A stretch of 64,000 nt of DNA, from the NCBI GenBank assembly GCA_029959865.1, contig JASCPE010000006.1, positions 61,061 to 125,060 on the forward strand, written 5' to 3'. Of this stretch, positions 61,191 to 64,000 are shown one piece after another. The stretch is from Microbacteriaceae bacterium PS02070. Lineage in GTDB: Bacteria; Actinomycetota; Actinomycetes; Actinomycetales; Microbacteriaceae. The notes below the pieces were generated by a model. That model was not told where the DNA came from. It did no database searches and worked only from the letters and a program-made list of their open reading frames with translations. Both the position numbers and the translations under genes were made by a program. Positions within the stretch are counted from its first letter, which is position 1. Every line of letters begins with the position of its first letter.

Positions 61191-62142
61191 GGGAGGGTTC
61201 CGTCCGTTCGTAAAGGGGTGAGGTGTGTTGAGCCGCACCACCGGTACTGAGCATCGCGGCACCGATCGGCGCCGCGAGAGATCCTGCCGGGAGCACGGAG
61301 ATCCTGTTCTCCAGGGAGAGGCCCGCGAGGAAAGGCGAGATCTCCCCCGCGCTCTTCAACTCTGTCGCGATGGCAGAGACGAGCCGCCTGCCGAGGCTTG
61401 CGACGCCGCCGCCGAACATCACCTGATCAACGTCGAAGGCGAGTCCGAGCACCCGGACGGCCGCGGCGATCCCCGCCGTGATTCGTCCCCGCTCGAGGAG
61501 AGCCGCGGCATCGTCACGGTCGGCACCATCGAAGATGTCTCGCACCGCTGAGGCGGTCGGCACCGGCCATCGTGCGGTAATGGCACCGCCCCCGCACAGC
61601 GCTTCGATACAGCCGCGCTGACCGCAGCGGCACTCAGGCCCGGCGGGGTCGACGCTGAGGTGCCCGATCTCACCGGCGACCCCGCGTTGGCCAGTGAGGA
61701 GCACGCCGTTCTGGACGATGCCGGCGGCGACCCCGGTTCCCAGGTTCAGGTACGCGAACGATCCGTGGCCGACGTGCATCGCATAGGCCCCCAGGGCCGC
61801 CGCCCGCACATCGTTGTCGATCGAGACGGGCACGGCGTAGCGCTCGGACAGCTCGGCGCCGAGGTCGAGTTCGACGACCTGGAGGTTCACCGCATTCCGG
61901 ATGACGCCGGAGCCGGGAAGCACCTGCCCGGGCACGCCGATGCCGATGGACTCCACGACGTCGGCCGGGTGTTTTGCCAGCGCGGCATCGATCGCCGCCC
62001 GTGCCGTCTCCGCCACGGCTGCGGGCCCGCGCCCGGTCCGCATCTGGGCCGACGCGCGGACGCGTCCGTCCACGAGCGTGATCGCTGTCGTGCCCGTTGC
62101 CCCGATATCCAGGCCCACGCGCACGGGTGTGAAGTGCGTCAT
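61183..62142 (-). CDS. ROK family sugar kinase
   Basis: A 319-residue ROK protein without the N-terminal helix-turn-helix of ROK repressors, thus likely a kinase. VGLDIGATGTTA is the phosphate loop; LNLGTGVAAGIV and the zinc-binding CRCGQRGCIEAL are intact; VAGEIGHL carries the ROK Glu/His. Context predicts N-acetylglucosamine or glucosamine as substrate. It overlaps the upstream permease by four bases and nagB by eight. Confidence 0.9.
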   Translation of the reverse strand: MTHFTPVRVGLDIGATGTTAITLVDGRVRASAQMRTGRGPAAVAETARAAIDAALAKHPADVVESIGIGVPGQVLPGSGVIRNAVNLQVVELDLGAELSERYAVPVSIDNDVRAAALGAYAMHVGHGSFAYLNLGTGVAAGIVQNGVLLTGQRGVAGEIGHLSVDPAGPECRCGQRGCIEALCGGGAITARWPVPTASAVRDIFDGADRDDAAALLERGRITAGIAAAVRVLGLAFDVDQVMFGGGVASLGRRLVSAIATELKSAGEISPFLAGLSLENRISVLPAGSLAAPIGAAMLSTGGAAQHTSPLYERTEPSHG

Positions 62143-62978
62143 CCCTTGACAGCTCCGGAGACGACTCCGCTTGTCATTCGACCCTGCACGATGAGGAAGA
62201 AGATGATGACTGGGATGGCCACGAGAGTGGATGCCGCCATCACGACAGCCCAGTCGGTCGCCTTGGTCGCCTGCACGAACGCGCGAAGCCAGATCGGGAG
62301 CGTCTCCATCTCCGGGCGAGTCATGATGACCAGCGCGAACACGAACTCGTTCCAGGCCTGAATGAAGGCGAAGATCGCTGTCGCGACGAGGCCGGGCGCC
62401 AAGAGTGGGAACGTGATGCGCCAGAAGGCACCCGTGCGCGAACAGCCATCGATCATGGCCGCCTCCTCCAGCTCGGCGGGAATCCCGCCGACGAAGCTAC
62501 GCAGCGTCCAGATCGTGAAGGGCAGCACGAGAGCGATATAGACCGCGCTGAGGCCCAGGATCGAGTTCAGCAGCGCCCAGCTGTCGAGGACGCGGAAGGT
62601 CGAGATGATCATGGCTTCTGCCGGGATCATCTGAATCACCAGGATCGCAACGATGAAGCTCTTTCGGCTCCGGAAGCGGAATCGCGACAGCGCGACCGAC
62701 GCGAAGAAGGCGAAGACGAGCGCCGTCGCGACACTCAGCACCGTGATGGTCACCGACAGCCAGAGGGAGTTGAGGAATCCCGCGGAGAACGCGGAGGCGA
62801 AGTTGCGGAGGGTCACCTCGACGGGGAAGAAGCTCGGCTCCGTCGCCCGCGCTGCAGATGCGGGTTGCAGGGCGGTGGAGACCATCCAGTACACGGGGAA
62901 CACCGAGAAGACGATGACGACAACGGCGACGACGTTGAGGCTCACCCGTGCGAGGCGGGAGCGGGGTTGCGCGTTCAT
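62139..62978 (-). CDS. Carbohydrate ABC transporter permease (MalG-type)
   Basis: A 279-residue inner-membrane permease with six helices and the EAA loop EEAAMIDGCSRTGAFWRI near 175-190, which docks an ATPase. It pairs with the upstream permease. Start ATG 62978 overlaps it by four bases. The ATPase is not in the cluster, as is common in actinobacteria where a shared MsiK-like ATPase serves several importers. GlcNAc or chitooligosaccharide import is inferred from nagA, nagB and the hexosaminidase. Confidence 0.92.
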   Translation of the reverse strand: MNAQPRSRLARVSLNVVAVVVIVFSVFPVYWMVSTALQPASAARATEPSFFPVEVTLRNFASAFSAGFLNSLWLSVTITVLSVATALVFAFFASVALSRFRFRSRKSFIVAILVIQMIPAEAMIISTFRVLDSWALLNSILGLSAVYIALVLPFTIWTLRSFVGGIPAELEEAAMIDGCSRTGAFWRITFPLLAPGLVATAIFAFIQAWNEFVFALVIMTRPEMETLPIWLRAFVQATKATDWAVVMAASTLVAIPVIIFFLIVQGRMTSGVVSGAVKG

Positions 62979-63913
62979 TCGTCCTCCTCCTTGAGCATGG
63001 ACCGGACGTAGTACCCCGAGATGAGCAGCAGAATCACGACGAGGATGACGGCGATTGCGCCGCCGACGCCGACGTCGCCGGAGGCCATCGAAACGGAGTA
63101 GATGTACACGCCGATGGTGTTGGTGTCACCCCTGATACCCCCGATCGTCTGGAGCGCGTAGATCTGAGTGAAGACGCGCAGATCCCAGATGATCTGAAGA
63201 ATCAGGAGGACGATCAGAACGGAGCGCAGGTACGGCATCGTGATGAGGCGGAACCGCTGGAAGCCGCCTGCCCCGTCGAGCTGCGCCGCTTCGAGCACTT
63301 CACCCGGCACTTGGGTCAGCCCGGCGTAGACGGTGAGGGCGACGAACGGGATGGCACCCCACGTGATGATGATCGCGGCGACGGTGAAGAAGCCGAGCGG
63401 ATCTCCGAGCCAGCTGTGACGGGAGAAGTCCAGCGGTGTCAGGTTCGTGATCGCGTAGTTCGCGAGGCCGTTGTTGGCATCGAAGATCCAGCCCCACACG
63501 ATGGTGGCCGTCAACGCAGGCATCGCCCAGGCCAACAGGAGTCCGATCGACACGGCCATCCGCATCGCAGAGGAGAGCTTGGTCAGGAGGTTCGCGATGA
63601 GAACTCCGAGCACCATCGTGGCAACGACGCAGACCGCGCACAGCACGACGCTGCGGCTGAGGACGCGCCAGAACTCGGGGTCGGTGAGGACCTGCACGTA
63701 GTTACCGAAGCCGATGAACTCGGGGGGCGCGCCGAACACTTGTGCCCGGCCGAACTCCTGGAAGGACATCACGATCAACTGGACGAGCGGCCAGCCGATG
63801 AAGACCAGGAGCATGACAGCTGCCGGCAACAGCAAGACAAAGGGGGCAAGTCGCTCGCTCACCGGGCGTCGCCGTGAGCGCGGCGGCGCAGGGGGTGGCG
63901 TGGTGACGGTCAT
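62975..63913 (-). CDS. Sugar ABC transporter permease (MalF-type)
   Basis: A 312-residue permease with six helices; a basic Pro/Arg N-terminal part precedes the first (about 25-47). EAA loop: LEAAQLDGAGGFQRFRLI near 205-222. ATG 63913 has AGGAAAGG upstream. The substrate-binding protein gene probably lies beyond the right end of the window, separated by a hairpin. Confidence 0.92.
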   Translation of the reverse strand: MTVTTPPPAPPRSRRRPVSERLAPFVLLLPAAVMLLVFIGWPLVQLIVMSFQEFGRAQVFGAPPEFIGFGNYVQVLTDPEFWRVLSRSVVLCAVCVVATMVLGVLIANLLTKLSSAMRMAVSIGLLLAWAMPALTATIVWGWIFDANNGLANYAITNLTPLDFSRHSWLGDPLGFFTVAAIIITWGAIPFVALTVYAGLTQVPGEVLEAAQLDGAGGFQRFRLITMPYLRSVLIVLLILQIIWDLRVFTQIYALQTIGGIRGDTNTIGVYIYSVSMASGDVGVGGAIAVILVVILLLISGYYVRSMLKEEDE

Positions 63914-63971
63914 GACGGCCTTTCCTGCGGTCAGGAGCGGTAGCTCAGTGGGTGAGCCCGGGCAGAGGCGT

Positions 63972-64000
63972 GGCCGGTCCGGAACGGAGCCGGACCGGCC
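63972..64000 (-). terminator. Intercistronic hairpin upstream of the sugar permease
   Basis: A perfect 11-bp stem (63972-63982, 63990-64000) with 7-base loop lies 59 bases upstream of the permease start on the minus strand. Such hairpins between a binding-protein gene and its permeases partly end transcription and raise binding-protein yield. The window ends at the stem, so the stop of the upstream gene is not seen. Confidence 0.7.

Noticed and set aside
63939..63957. tRNA-like D-arm (GGTAGCTCAGTGGGTGAGC)
   Set aside because: No matching acceptor, anticodon or T arm follows; it lies in the leader of the sugar permease gene beside a strong hairpin.

Overview
The window is GC-rich bacterial DNA with dense, mostly overlapping genes, GTG/TTG starts beside ATG, and actinobacterial content: a C50-type carotenoid locus (idi-crtB-crtI-crtYe-crtYf-crtEb), LPxTG surface protein, Holin-X/DUF3618 stress genes and lone type II GlyRS. 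It looks like a chromosomal segment of a Microbacteriaceae member, most like Microbacterium. This placement is inferred from gene content, not from a search.

Layout. 1-1127: the tail of an Ig-like surface protein and a quinone-oxidoreductase-like enzyme share a terminator hairpin. 1212-3678: a two-gene accessory segment (NYN-domain and GIY-YIG/DUF4357 proteins, divergent) is flanked by imperfect 35-bp direct repeats. 3697-7979: a 2-methylcitrate-cycle operon (gntR-prpD-prpB-prpC). 8090-15595: six tightly coupled genes (three glycosyltransferases, an ABC exporter, two APH-fold kinases), apparently an uncharacterised glycoconjugate locus. 15773-16309: RNase H. 16359-18179: LPxTG adhesin. 18301-25443: ABC system with two ATPases and two FtsX-type permeases. 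25507-32403: rlmN, TauE/SafE transporter, HAD phosphatase, MerR-aldo/keto reductase pair, and an SDR/enoyl-CoA hydratase/SDR operon. 32604-33344: an APH(3')-like kinase, followed by a 390-bp gap filled with tandem and palindromic repeats.

33733-36890: an ECF vitamin transporter operon (S, fused A-A, T) under a TPP riboswitch, so probably thiamine-precursor uptake. The 5' end of its T gene is duplicated. 36934-42694: DD-carboxypeptidase homologue, a J-domain/NERD protein, 3-hydroxyisobutyryl-CoA hydrolase-like protein, an ABC-2 exporter and a small PH-like protein. 42780-46701: heme genes (hemD, hemY) around a three-gene membrane/stress operon, then a GNAT. 46837-47441: VapBC pair. 47662-48237: HhH-GPD repair protein. 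48259-53272: MarR regulator divergent from the carotenoid operon; no crtE lies in the window.

53320-53396 holds two very long G runs that may be an assembly artefact. 53457-56468: DJ-1/PfpI protein, a palindromic repeat, glycyl-tRNA synthetase, an acidic hypothetical and a 50-codon small ORF. 56564-64000: OSBS-family enzyme and an amino-sugar utilisation region (hexosaminidase-nagA on plus; two sugar ABC permeases, ROK kinase and nagB on minus), which would liberate, import, phosphorylate, deacetylate and deaminate GlcNAc.

No rRNA, convincing tRNA, CRISPR array, IS element or integrase was found.
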